DNA of 64,000 nt from positions 124,001 through 188,000 of the forward strand of contig NZ_CADIJM010000004.1 in the NCBI RefSeq assembly GCF_902859585.1, in the 5' to 3' direction. This document shows positions 37,892-46,209 of this stretch, in pieces (positions within the stretch are counted from its first letter, which is position 1; each line of letters starts with the position of its first letter). The translations under genes were made by a program, and so were the position numbers. This DNA comes from Achromobacter animicus. GTDB lineage: Bacteria > Pseudomonadota > Gammaproteobacteria > Burkholderiales > Burkholderiaceae_B. A model generated the notes under the pieces. The model was not told where the DNA came from, searched no databases, and was given only the letters and a program-made list of their open reading frames with translations.

Positions 37892-37916
37892 AAAAGCCGG
37901 CCAAACGCCGGCTTTT
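37892..37916 (+). terminator. murJ terminator
   Basis: AAAAGCCGGC / GCCGGCTTTT stem with a 5-base loop, ending in TTTTCG: a compact rho-independent terminator 30 bases past the murJ stop. Confidence 0.8.
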
Positions 37917-38058
37917 CGCATTAATTTCGTCAAGAATTGACAACCACACCGTAATCTTTGGTAAAAAACCTTTATGATTTAAAAATTGCCACTGAGAGGA
38001 CCCCCTGTAGGCCCCTGCCTGCGGGAAGCATGAATTGAAGTACGCCCAAGGACAACCC

Positions 38059-39027
38059 ATGGCGGACCAGGTGATCAATTGGCTGCTGCTGCTGCGCTCC
38101 GGCAAGGCAACGGCCCAAGACTACAACGACTTCCTGGCTTGGCGAGCGGCTGACCCTGTCCATGAAAACGCCTGGCAGCAACTGACGGGCACCCTGGCAG
38201 GATCGTCGTTTGGCCGGCTTGGCGACGCCTATGCCACCGGCAGTGGCGACGCCGCGGCCGCTGCCCAGTCGCTGATCCCGCCCCCACCCGCCGCCATCGT
38301 GCCGCCCCGCCGCCGTTTTCTGACTGGCGCGCTTGCGCTCGCCAGCACCGGCGCGGCCGCTGCCTATGTCGGCAATGCGTTCTACCCGCTGAACAACGTT
38401 GCCGCCGACGCGGCCACCGCAACGGGCGAGCGCCGCCGCTACCTGCTGTCGGACGGCAGCCAGCTTTTGCTCGACGCGCGCAGCCGCGTCAACCTGGACT
38501 TCACGCCTGCGTATCGTCAGGTCCGTCTGCTGGATGGCGCCGTGACCGTGTCGGTCGCACCCGATTCCCGCCGTCCTTTCCTGGTGCAGACTGCCCAGGG
38601 CACGGTCCGCGCGCTCGGCACCCGCTACATGGTGCGCCAGCAGGCGCAGCGTACGGTCGTCGTGGTGCACGAACACGAAGTCGAGGTCGAGACCATGTCC
38701 GGGGCGCACGGCACCATTCGCGCCGGCACCGGCGCCCGCTTCGACAATGCCCGCATGGACACGCCGCGCGCCGAGCTCATGGCCGAAGCCGCTTGGGAAT
38801 CGGGCTGGGTTGAGGCCCGTGGCCGTCCCCTGGGCGAAGTCATTGCGGCGCTGCGCCCCTATCGCAGCGGCACCTTGCGCGTGTCCATGGCCGCAGGCGG
38901 CTTGCCCGTGTCCGGCCATTTCCCGTTGGACGACACCGACGCCGCGCTGGACAGCCTGCAAGACCAGATGCCCATCCAGGTGCGCCGTTTCACGCCCTGG
39001 TTCGTTTCCATCAACGTCGCCGCCTGA
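38059..39027 (+). CDS. Orphan FecR-family anti-sigma/transmembrane sensor
   Basis: A 322-residue FecR-like protein: an N-terminal cytoplasmic DUF4880 domain (INWLLLLRSGKATAQDYNDF ... WRAADPVHENAWQQL), a Pro-rich linker and a membrane segment (87-105). The periplasmic FecR domain follows (LSDGSQLLLDARSRVNLDF, VQTAQGTVRALGTRYMVR). RRRFLT (84-89) before the helix resembles a twin-arginine signal, and FecR proteins are reported Tat substrates. FecR proteins normally sit between an ECF sigma gene and a TonB receptor, but here the neighbours are murJ and rpsT. I chose ATG 38059, which AAGGA precedes by 6 bases, over TTG 38035. Confidence 0.85.
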   Translation: MADQVINWLLLLRSGKATAQDYNDFLAWRAADPVHENAWQQLTGTLAGSSFGRLGDAYATGSGDAAAAAQSLIPPPPAAIVPPRRRFLTGALALASTGAAAAYVGNAFYPLNNVAADAATATGERRRYLLSDGSQLLLDARSRVNLDFTPAYRQVRLLDGAVTVSVAPDSRRPFLVQTAQGTVRALGTRYMVRQQAQRTVVVVHEHEVEVETMSGAHGTIRAGTGARFDNARMDTPRAELMAEAAWESGWVEARGRPLGEVIAALRPYRSGTLRVSMAAGGLPVSGHFPLDDTDAALDSLQDQMPIQVRRFTPWFVSINVAA

Positions 39028-39253
39028 CAACGTCCGCCCCGAAGGTATGCCGGGCGGCGCGGTTTCCGTTGTATACTCGACACCTAGTTTTTATCCAGTG
39101 GTTTGTCCATTGGTTTTATCGATAGGCGCCGCGAATTTTCCTCATGTTTTCAAGAGGATCTGACGCAAGGGTTCTCCAACCCGGGAATTCTTCCCAGCAG
39201 CGCCCTCCCGCCCGGTTGACGGGCGCTCCATCGGTTAAAGCGACATTAAAAGC

Positions 39254-39281
39254 TTGCATTCCCCACGGGACTTGCTACAAT
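39254..39281 (+). promoter_or_regulatory. rpsT promoter
   Basis: TTGCAT (39254-39259), a 16-bp spacer and TACAAT (39276-39281) lie 35 bases before the rpsT ATG. A good sigma-70 match for a ribosomal protein gene. The region upstream (39028-39253) shows no gene. Confidence 0.6.
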
Positions 39282-39315
39282 GTTCGACTTTGCCGAATTC
39301 AACTTACAAAGCAAC

Positions 39316-39579
39316 ATGGCCAATACCGCCCAAGCCCGCAAGCGCGCTCGCCAATCCGTTGAGCGCAACAAGCACAATTCCAGCCTGCGCTCGATGCTGC
39401 GCACCGCCATCAAGCGCGTTCGCCAATCCATCGCCGCTGGCGACAAGGCTGCGGCTGGCGAAGTGTTCCAGAAGGCCACCAGCGTGATCGATCGCGTGGC
39501 TGACAAGAACATCATCCACAAGAACAAGGCCGCTCGCCACAAGAGCCGCCTGGCTGCCGCCATCAAGGCGCTGGCCTAA
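39316..39579 (+). CDS. rpsT: 30S ribosomal protein S20
   Basis: Primary 16S rRNA-binding protein of the small subunit. The 87-residue product is Lys/Arg-rich and helical with the family pattern [32 protein letters not shown] and [20 protein letters not shown]. Length equals E. coli S20. The start at MANTAQ is conserved and the 12 in-frame upstream codons overlap the promoter. It is encoded alone, as in most proteobacteria, with its own promoter and terminator. Confidence 0.98.
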   Translation: MANTAQARKRARQSVERNKHNSSLRSMLRTAIKRVRQSIAAGDKAAAGEVFQKATSVIDRVADKNIIHKNKAARHKSRLAAAIKALA

Positions 39580-39630
39580 GCCATTCTGCCGCCCCGGTCT
39601 TCCGGGGCGACACGAATACGGCAAATAAAG

Positions 39631-39656
39631 AAGGATGCCCACGGGCATCCTTTTTT
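39631..39656 (+). terminator. rpsT terminator
   Basis: AAGGATGCC / GGCATCCTT stem (9 bp, loop CACG) runs into TTTTTTG; a textbook rho-independent terminator. Confidence 0.9.
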
Positions 39657-39763
39657 GTTGTCTGCACCGTTTGTCTGAGCGGTTCGCTGCGCGCCCCAAG
39701 GCCCAGCACCTGCGTCTCAGCCGGCCTACCGGGCCAACCCTCTCGGGCGTGCCCTGCCCCGCT

Positions 39764-40681
39764 TCATGCGGATTCTGCTGCCGCCAGCCTGCCCTTGATA
39801 GCTGCCGCGGCGTCGCGCAGCGATCCCATGAACGCGCCGACCAGCGGATTACCGGGACGGTGTTCCGGAAACACCACATTCACGCGGAACGGAAACGACC
39901 GTGTCAGCGGCCGGATGTGCAGCCCTCGCCCCACGAAGTCCAGCGCGGTCAGCGGATTGACGATCGCCAGGCCCAGTCCTTGTCGCACGAATGTGCAAAC
40001 CGACACCGCAGTAGGCGTTTCCACAACGGAGCGGGGCAACACGCCCGCCTGGGCGAACGCTTCGTCGATCTGGACGCGGTAGGGATCGCTGGCGGACAGA
40101 CTGACGAAGGAATGCCCTTCAAAATCCGCCAGCTCGACCGCCGCGCGCGCCAGCAGCGGATGGCCGTCAGGCAGCACGCAGACCTCGTCAACCTGCACCA
40201 GCAACTCCAGCCGGGTGCCGGCTGGCGCGGCATCGTGTTCGGTCAGGCCCAGGTCGTAGCGCTGCGCCGTCAGCCACTCTTCGAGCAGCGGAGACTCCTG
40301 GGTTTCGACGGACAGGCTCACACCGGGGTGTTGGCCATGAAAACGCTGAAACGCATCAGGCAGTATCGAATGCGAAAACGCCGGCAGGGTGATCACCGAC
40401 AGCTGCCCTTCGCGAAACGCCCGCAGACGGGCCGCGGCGGACGCCACGCGCTCAAGGCCGGCGTAGGACTGCCGCACCTCTTCAAAGAGCGCCAACGCCG
40501 GCATCGTGGCCCGCAGGCGCCCCGCAATCCGTTCGAAGAGGGCAAAACCGATCGTTTGCTCCATCCGAGCCAGTTCGCGGCTGACGGTGGGCTGCGACGT
40601 GTTGAGCAGATCGGCGGCCTTCGTCACGCTGCCCGCGATCATCACCGCGCGGAAGACTTCGATATGCCGATGCGTGAGCAT
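39764..40681 (-). CDS. lysR: LysR-type regulator, probable lysA activator
   Basis: DNA-binding regulator whose effector domain probably senses lysine or diaminopimelate. The 305-residue product has the N-terminal winged helix (HRHIEVFRAVMIAGSVTKAADLL, NTSQPTVSRELARMEQ) and a periplasmic-binding-like C-terminal domain. GGAGG 5 bases before ATG 40681 fixes the start. It is transcribed away from lysA with 113 bp between, the classic divergent lysR-lysA arrangement, so activation of lysA is the likely job. The assignment rests on context; LysR proteins look alike. Confidence 0.82.
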   Translation of the reverse strand: MLTHRHIEVFRAVMIAGSVTKAADLLNTSQPTVSRELARMEQTIGFALFERIAGRLRATMPALALFEEVRQSYAGLERVASAAARLRAFREGQLSVITLPAFSHSILPDAFQRFHGQHPGVSLSVETQESPLLEEWLTAQRYDLGLTEHDAAPAGTRLELLVQVDEVCVLPDGHPLLARAAVELADFEGHSFVSLSASDPYRVQIDEAFAQAGVLPRSVVETPTAVSVCTFVRQGLGLAIVNPLTALDFVGRGLHIRPLTRSFPFRVNVVFPEHRPGNPLVGAFMGSLRDAAAAIKGRLAAAESA

Positions 40682-40794
40682 CGCGCCTCCCATATCAGGA
40701 ATGAATCGGTGTCGAAAATCAAAGCATTTTACTGGATGGACCAACGCAGGCATCATGCCGCCTTCGCTTCACTTCCCACAGGGTTCCTTTCATC

Positions 40795-42027
40795 ATGACC
40801 TTCGATCCGCGCCAGCTCACCCAACTTGCCGCCGAACACGGCACGCCGCTCTGGGTGTACGACGCCGCCGTCATCCGCGAACGCATCGCCCAACTGCGCC
40901 GCTTCGACACGATCCGCTACGCGCAGAAGGCGTGCTCGAACCTGCACATCCTGCGCCTGATGCGCGCGCAAGGTGTGGTGGTGGATGCGGTATCCCTGGG
41001 CGAGATCGAACGCAGCCTGGCCGCCGGCTTCGACCCGCGCAGCGAACCGGAAGGCATCGTCTTCACGGCCGACCTGATCGACCACGCCACGCTGGCCACC
41101 GCGCTCAAGCACGGCATCTCGGTCAACGCCGGGTCGCTGGACATGCTGTCGCGTGTGGGCCAGGCGTCGCCGGGCCATCGCGTCTGGTTGCGCATCAACC
41201 CGGGCTTTGGCCACGGCCATAGCAACAAGACCAACACCGGCGGCCCGCAAAGCAAGCACGGCATCTGGATCGACGATGTGGCCGAGGCGATCTCCATCGT
41301 GCGCCGCCACGGCCTGAAGCTGGTGGGCGTGCACATGCACATCGGTTCGGGCGTGGACTACGGCCATCTTTCCAGCGTGTGCGACGCCATGGTGGACGTG
41401 GTGAAGTCGCTGGATCACGACATCGAAGCCATTTCGGCGGGCGGCGGGCTGTCGATCCCCTACCGCGACGGCGAGCCGCGCATCGACTGCGATCACTACT
41501 TCGAGCAATGGGATGCCGCGCGTCAGCGCATTGCCCAGTATCTGGGTCATGAGATCCGCCTGGAGATCGAACCCGGCCGCTTCCTGATCGCCGAGTCCGG
41601 CGTGCTGGTCGCCGAAGTGCATTCGATCAACCGGCGTCCCGAGCGCGACTTTGCGCTGGTTGACGCGGGCTTCAACGATCTGATGCGCCCGGCCATGTAT
41701 GGCAGCTATCACCGGATCTCGGTGCATGCGCCGGACGGCAGCGACCCGCAGGACGCGCCGCAGACGCGCATCGCGGTGGCCGGCCCGCTGTGCGAATCGG
41801 GCGACGTATTCACGCAGAACGAAGGCGGCGTCATGACCGACCAGTTGCTGCCGCGTCCGCGCATCGGCGACTTCATGGTCTTTCACAACGCAGGTGCTTA
41901 CGGTTCGTCGATGTCCTCGAACTACAACAGCCGACCGCTCGCACCGGAGGTCCTGCTGGACCAGGGCGAGGCACGCCTGATCCGGCGCCGCCAGACCGTG
42001 GCCGAGCTGCTCGCGCTGGAAGAGTAA
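40795..42027 (+). CDS. lysA: Diaminopimelate decarboxylase-type fold III PLP enzyme
   Basis: Decarboxylates meso-diaminopimelate to lysine. The 410-residue product has the PLP lysine in RYAQKACSN (Lys45), HMHIGSGVDY, the phosphate-binding GGGLSIPY, EPGRFLIAESG and the second-subunit active-site Cys in GPLCESGD. YNSRPLAPEVL closes the barrel. These motifs and the length (E. coli LysA 420) favour LysA over other fold III decarboxylases. The divergent lysR supports this. Downstream is a long perfect hairpin. Confidence 0.9.
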   Translation: MTFDPRQLTQLAAEHGTPLWVYDAAVIRERIAQLRRFDTIRYAQKACSNLHILRLMRAQGVVVDAVSLGEIERSLAAGFDPRSEPEGIVFTADLIDHATLATALKHGISVNAGSLDMLSRVGQASPGHRVWLRINPGFGHGHSNKTNTGGPQSKHGIWIDDVAEAISIVRRHGLKLVGVHMHIGSGVDYGHLSSVCDAMVDVVKSLDHDIEAISAGGGLSIPYRDGEPRIDCDHYFEQWDAARQRIAQYLGHEIRLEIEPGRFLIAESGVLVAEVHSINRRPERDFALVDAGFNDLMRPAMYGSYHRISVHAPDGSDPQDAPQTRIAVAGPLCESGDVFTQNEGGVMTDQLLPRPRIGDFMVFHNAGAYGSSMSSNYNSRPLAPEVLLDQGEARLIRRRQTVAELLALEE

Positions 42028-42046
42028 GCCGCCTGTAAATGCAAAC

Positions 42047-42075
42047 GGCGCCGGACAGTTTGCCTGTCCGGCGCC
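42047..42075. terminator. Hairpin between convergent lysA and aldolase genes
   Basis: Perfect 12-bp arms GGCGCCGGACAG / CTGTCCGGCGCC with loop TTTGC. There is no strong T-run, but it lies between two convergent stops and probably terminates both. Confidence 0.6.
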
Positions 42076-42135
42076 GGCGTCGCGGTTTCGCTCGCAACGG
42101 CCAGCGCCCCCACGGGGGCCTGGCGCATCAAGACA

Positions 42136-42903
42136 TCAGGTCGGGAACGCCTCGCGCAACGCGAAGGTCGCCTGCTTGAATACGCCCAGGTCGGTCCCCA
42201 CGGCCACGAAGTGCATCCCCATGTCCAGATAACGGCGCGCGTCGGCATGCACGGGCGCCAGAATGCCCACCGCCTTGCCTTGCGCGGTCACGCGCTGATG
42301 CAGGTGGCGGATCGCCTCCTGCACCTCGGGGTGGCCGGGGTTGCCAATATGACCCAATGCCGCAGCAAGGTCCGACGGGCCAATGAACACGCCGTCCACG
42401 CCTTCGACGGCGGCGATCTCGTCCACCGCCTCGATGCCGGGACGACTTTCGATCTGCAGCAGCACGCAGATGTTGTCGTTGATGGTGTGCAGATAATCCG
42501 GCACCGTGCCGTAGCGGTTGCTGCGCATCGCGCCCGCCACGCCGCGAATGCCTTGCGGCGGGTAGCGCGTGGCGGCCACCGCGCGGCGCGCATCTTCTTC
42601 GGATTCGATGAAGGGAATCAGCAGGTTGTAGAAACCGATATCCAGCAGGCGCTTGATCTCGACCGGATCATTCCAGGACGGACGCCCCACGGCCGCGCTG
42701 GCGCTGCCCTGCAGGGCCTGGAGCTGCTGCAGGAACATCGGCACCTCGTTGGGCGAGTGTTCGCCATCCAGAAGCAGCCAGTCGAAATCCGCCAGGCCGA
42801 CGAGTTCGGCGGTGATGTGGCTGGACATGCACATCCAGAATCCGATGAGCCGCTCGCGGGCCAGGATGCGTTGCCGGAAACGATTGGGAAGAGGTGAATT
42901 CAT
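42136..42903 (-). CDS. HpcH/HpaI-family class II aldolase (2-keto-3-deoxy-acid aldolase)
   Basis: Predicted metal-dependent aldolase splitting a 2-keto-3-deoxy sugar acid into pyruvate and an aldehyde, like GarL (2-dehydro-3-deoxyglucarate aldolase) or RhmA. The 255-residue product has LIGFWMCMSSHITAELVGLA, the substrate loop WLLLDGEHSPN with its catalytic His, [26 protein letters not shown] and [20 protein letters not shown] 6 bases before ATG 42903 sets the start; E. coli GarL has 256. It heads or ends a cluster with a dehydrogenase, GntR regulator and DapA-like enzyme, all on this strand. Substrate unknown. Confidence 0.9.
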   Translation of the reverse strand: MNSPLPNRFRQRILARERLIGFWMCMSSHITAELVGLADFDWLLLDGEHSPNEVPMFLQQLQALQGSASAAVGRPSWNDPVEIKRLLDIGFYNLLIPFIESEEDARRAVAATRYPPQGIRGVAGAMRSNRYGTVPDYLHTINDNICVLLQIESRPGIEAVDEIAAVEGVDGVFIGPSDLAAALGHIGNPGHPEVQEAIRHLHQRVTAQGKAVGILAPVHADARRYLDMGMHFVAVGTDLGVFKQATFALREAFPT

Positions 42904-42995
42904 TGCTGACCTCATGTCTTGAAAAGTGAACTTGGAATCCGATGGCCACGGGAACGCAAAGCGCCCCGGGCTTCTTGCGCGCGGGCCACGACCGG

Positions 42996-44108
42996 TCAGG
43001 CGGGATCCAGCAGATACGGCGTGCCAGCGCGCTCGCAGATGCCGCGCAGGCGTTCGGCCAGCGCTGCGGGAATCGGGATGCCCTCGCGCAGCCGGCGCAT
43101 GCGCTCGGCCGCTTCGGGCTCGCCCGCCACCAACACGGGTTCGGCGGGATCGGCGGGCGGCGTGTCGTGCATGGCGTCGATCATGTCGTCCATGTCGGTT
43201 TCGAACGACCCGGCCGCGCGGAAGGCGTCGGGGTTGAGCGCCAAAAAGAAATGTCCGACGTCGTCGGGCTCGCCGGGGCGGCGCGTGCCCGCACGCCGCG
43301 CAGCGAACGCGCTGCCGCTGAGCGTGCCGCCCAGGATCTGCGCCATCATCGCCAGGCCATAGCCTTTGTGGCTGCTCATGGCGGTGGTGCCGCCCAACGG
43401 CGTGAGGCCGCCCTCGGGGCGCTTGAAGATGTACTGCATGGCCGCATCCGCGTCCGTGACCGGCGCGCCCTGCCCGTCCACCGCCCAGCCCGGCGGCAGC
43501 GGCTTGTCCAGGAAGTCGTAGACCTTGACCTTGTTGGCCGCGACGGTCGTCGTCGCCATGTCGAGCACGAAGGGTTCGTTGTAGGCGGCGGGCGCACCGA
43601 ACGCGATGGGATTGGTGCCCAGCATCGGCATCGCGCCGCGCGTGGGCACCATGATGACGCCGTTGGCGCTGCTGGTGACCAGTCCCACCACGCCGCGCTC
43701 GACGGCGATGCGCGCATAGACGCCGGCCGCGCCGAAGTGGTGCGAGTTGCAGACCGAGACAGCGCCCACGCCGTGTTCCAGCGCCTTGTCCACGGCCAGG
43801 TTCATGGCCTGCGCGGCGACCGGATAGCCCAGGCCACCCATGCCGTCGATCAGCGCACTGGCGCCGCCGTCACGCACCACGCGGGCCCGTGCGTCCAGCC
43901 GCAGCGTGCCGGCGCGCCATTTGTCCTCATAGGCGGGCAGCATGGAGATGCCATGCGAATCGATGCCCAGCAGGTCCGTGCGCGCCATCAGGCCCGCGGT
44001 GATGTGGGCAAGGTCTTCGGCCATGCCCCATGCCATCAGCACCTGCAGGATCTGTTCTCGCACCTGCTCCACCGGCACGGCCGTGGCGTTTGCTCCGTTC
44101 CCTGACAC
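42996..44108 (-). CDS. Ldh2-family (malate/L-lactate/ureidoglycolate type) NAD(P)H-dependent dehydrogenase
   Basis: Oxidoreductase reducing or oxidising a 2-keto/2-hydroxy acid, in the family of YiaK (2,3-diketogulonate reductase), AllD and YbiC. The 370-residue product has ARTDLLGIDSHGISMLP with the catalytic His, the cofactor/substrate region VCNSHHFGAAGVYARIAVERG, MLGTNPIAFGAP, VLDMATTTVA and HKGYGLAMMAQIL. It starts at GTG 44108 with AGGAG about 9 bases before it. The exact 2-keto acid is not predictable. It lies 48 bp after the GntR gene and before the aldolase, so it likely works in the same pathway. Confidence 0.88.
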   Translation of the reverse strand: MSGNGANATAVPVEQVREQILQVLMAWGMAEDLAHITAGLMARTDLLGIDSHGISMLPAYEDKWRAGTLRLDARARVVRDGGASALIDGMGGLGYPVAAQAMNLAVDKALEHGVGAVSVCNSHHFGAAGVYARIAVERGVVGLVTSSANGVIMVPTRGAMPMLGTNPIAFGAPAAYNEPFVLDMATTTVAANKVKVYDFLDKPLPPGWAVDGQGAPVTDADAAMQYIFKRPEGGLTPLGGTTAMSSHKGYGLAMMAQILGGTLSGSAFAARRAGTRRPGEPDDVGHFFLALNPDAFRAAGSFETDMDDMIDAMHDTPPADPAEPVLVAGEPEAAERMRRLREGIPIPAALAERLRGICERAGTPYLLDPA

Positions 44109-44156
44109 TGTCTGTCTCCTGTCGTCTTGTAGGTGAGGCGGGCGTCGGCAGCGGTG

Positions 44157-44930
44157 TCAGTCCCGGTCGCGGTCGACCAGTCTGTGCCGCGCCTGACCCA
44201 GATGGAATTGCATGGCGACGCGCGCGCGTTCGCCGTCCTGTTCGCGGATGGCGTCCAGGATGGTGGCATGTTCGTCCACAACGCGCTGCGCGCGCTGGCG
44301 CGAGCCGGTGCGCGTCAGGTTGAGCGTCAGTCGCATGAAGCCGCTGATGGACTCATGGATGCTTTCCAGCACGCCCAGATAGAAGTCGTTGCCGCTGGCC
44401 TCGGCAATGCTGGCATGAAAGGCCAGATCCGCTTCGGCGGACACTTGTCCCTTTGCCAGCGAGTCGGCAAACGCGGCGTGAGCGTCGGCAATCTTTCCAA
44501 GCTGATCGTCGGTGCGCCGCAGCGCGGCCAGGCGCGCGGCATCGCCCTCCAGCGCCACACGCACTTCCTGGGCGCGCAGATAGGCGCTGACATTCTGCAC
44601 ATCGTTGAAGGCTTTCAGGCGCGGCGCAGGCTGGTGGCTGACAAAAGTGCCCAGGCCCTGGTGCGCGGTGATGAGGCCGTCGGCGCGCAGGCGAAGCAAG
44701 GCTTCGCGCACGACGGGCCGCGACACGCCGAAGCGTTCGGAGATTTCGTTTTCGGACGGCAGCTTGTCGCCGACGTTCAGTCCGCCGGACACGATCTGTT
44801 CGAAGATCTGCCCGTAAAGCTGGTCCGCCAGCCGCACCCGGTGCCCGCGTTCCAGCACCGGCGCGGCGGGCGCTTGCGCCTCGTCGGGCGCGTGCGGCGT
44901 GGATGAGGGGGATGCTTTGGGTCGAGCCAC
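44157..44930 (-). CDS. GntR-family (FCD/FadR subfamily) transcriptional regulator
   Basis: A 257-residue repressor type protein with an N-terminal winged helix (LYGQIFEQIVSGGLNVGDKL, PSENEISERFGVSRPVVREAL, HQGLGTFVS) and a C-terminal all-helical FCD domain. FCD domains bind carboxylated ligands through a metal: VRVALEGDAARLAA, ADLAFHASIAEASGN and DEHATILDAI are the matching stretches. It starts at GTG 44930 with CCAGGAG upstream. It sits inside the sugar-acid cluster and most likely controls both arms of it through the 45975-46209 intergenic region, which holds a palindrome in a strong promoter. Confidence 0.92.
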   Translation of the reverse strand: MARPKASPSSTPHAPDEAQAPAAPVLERGHRVRLADQLYGQIFEQIVSGGLNVGDKLPSENEISERFGVSRPVVREALLRLRADGLITAHQGLGTFVSHQPAPRLKAFNDVQNVSAYLRAQEVRVALEGDAARLAALRRTDDQLGKIADAHAAFADSLAKGQVSAEADLAFHASIAEASGNDFYLGVLESIHESISGFMRLTLNLTRTGSRQRAQRVVDEHATILDAIREQDGERARVAMQFHLGQARHRLVDRDRD

Positions 44931-44946
44931 GGAAACTCCTGGTAGT

Positions 44947-44977
44947 AGGGCCTGCCCTCGCGCGGAGGACAGGCCCT
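44947..44977 (-). terminator. Hairpin between the DapA-like gene and the GntR gene
   Basis: AGGGCCTG / CAGGCCCT outer arms and CCTC / GAGG inner arms form an extended stem 68 bp past the DapA-like stop. There is no T-run. It may reduce read-through into the regulator gene. Confidence 0.45.
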
Positions 44978-45044
44978 GAAAGACTGCTGCGATGCGCGGA
45001 CGGCGCTCATCGTACCCGCATTGCGTCCGCTGCGCCGCACGCGG

Positions 45045-45974
45045 TCATGCCGTGGCGGTTTCGCGGTCCCAGGCGGCCAGCGCGCGCGCCACGGGCGCCA
45101 CGCGTTCGCGTTCGGTGCTGGAGATGCCAGTCAGAAGCGGCAGCATCGGGCCCATGTCCGCCACGCCCGACAGCGTCACGGCATCGTGCAGCACGCGAAT
45201 GGGGCTGATGCCGTCGCGGCAGTCTTCCAGGCCCATGTATTGCTCACGCACGGCTTCAGCTTCGTCGAAGCGGCCTTCCTGCAAGAGATGCAGAAGGCGC
45301 ATCGAACCGCGCGGCGCCACGCAGACGGATCCCGACGTGAAGCTCTTCAGGCCGAATTCGCGGTAGTGGACGATGGCCGGGCGCTCGCCGATGCCGCTGA
45401 CGACCCAGCGCGAATCCACGGCTTGCAGCAGCGCGGACAGGTAGGCGTCCTCGGACGGGTTGTCGCGCACGACGGCGTACTTGAAGGCGACGAGACGCCC
45501 TTCCTCGATCAGACGTGCCGCGGTTTCCGGGGCCAGGTAGTCGGCCGACTTGATGTAGACCACCGCAGGCTTGCCCAGCGCATCCGTGAAGCGGCGCACG
45601 CCGTCGGCCAGCCCGGCGTCGGTATAGGGGAAGGACATGGGCAGCAGCATCGCGGTCGGAAAGGCGCGCGATCGCAGGATGGCGGCCTGGTCCATCATCT
45701 TGCCGTAGTCGGGCCCCACCGAGGGCAGGATCCAGGTGTCCGGACCCGCCAGGCTTGCCAGCATGTCCACGATGCGTGCATATTCGCTCACACCCACGTT
45801 GTAGAAGTTGGCGTTGCCGCCATACATGACGTTGCGCACGCCGCCCGCTTCCAGGTGGCCGAGCAGCGTCTTGTTGGCCGCTTCGTTCAGCGACAGATCG
45901 GCGTTGCGGGCCAGCGGCGGCACGGCGATGACCGAGCGCTGCAGATCCTGGGCGGTGACCGGGGTGGTTTTCAT
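45045..45974 (-). CDS. DapA/NanA-superfamily class I aldolase or dehydratase
   Basis: Schiff-base barrel enzyme of the dihydrodipicolinate synthase/N-acetylneuraminate lyase family. The 309-residue product retains the Schiff-base Lys165 (LVAFKYAVV) and the catalytic Tyr140 (AVVYIK). NVMYGGNANFYNVGVSEY is the N-terminal substrate loop. It is not DapA itself: the usual GTTGE loop is replaced by YGGNANF. This fits a KDG aldolase or a keto-deoxy-sugar-acid dehydratase, inferred from family plus context. CCAGGAG precedes the ATG. It is divergent from two Bug binding proteins. Confidence 0.85.
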   Translation of the reverse strand: MKTTPVTAQDLQRSVIAVPPLARNADLSLNEAANKTLLGHLEAGGVRNVMYGGNANFYNVGVSEYARIVDMLASLAGPDTWILPSVGPDYGKMMDQAAILRSRAFPTAMLLPMSFPYTDAGLADGVRRFTDALGKPAVVYIKSADYLAPETAARLIEEGRLVAFKYAVVRDNPSEDAYLSALLQAVDSRWVVSGIGERPAIVHYREFGLKSFTSGSVCVAPRGSMRLLHLLQEGRFDEAEAVREQYMGLEDCRDGISPIRVLHDAVTLSGVADMGPMLPLLTGISSTERERVAPVARALAAWDRETATA

Positions 45975-46044
45975 GGAAGGGGCTCCTGGCGGGTGGGTTG
46001 TCAGTGCGGTTGTCAGATAAGTAAGGTGAAAAAAGTATACTTGG

Positions 46045-46073
46045 TTGACAAGCTATAGCTCAATACCTATATT
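46045..46073 (+). promoter_or_regulatory. Strong promoter of the Bug/2-hydroxyacid dehydrogenase genes with palindromic spacer
   Basis: TTGACA (46045-46050), a 17-bp spacer and TATATT (46068-46073) match sigma-70 almost perfectly. The perfect palindrome AGCTATAGCT (46051-46060) fills the spacer next to the -35, and CTTG-GTTGA-CAAG (46040-46052) overlaps the -35. Both are candidate operators for the nearby GntR regulator. The 235-bp gap 45975-46209 is locally AT-rich and also serves the divergent DapA-like gene. Confidence 0.65.
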
Positions 46074-46209
46074 TGTTTTACAAGTAGTTCGGCAGCACAC
46101 AAGTCGCATGAGGCGCGGGCCGCATGCGGCTTTGAGCTCCCGGCGCGCCGGGAGCGGAATACCCCCAGAAACGATGCGCGGCCACGCGCACACCGAGGAG
46201 ACGAATTCC

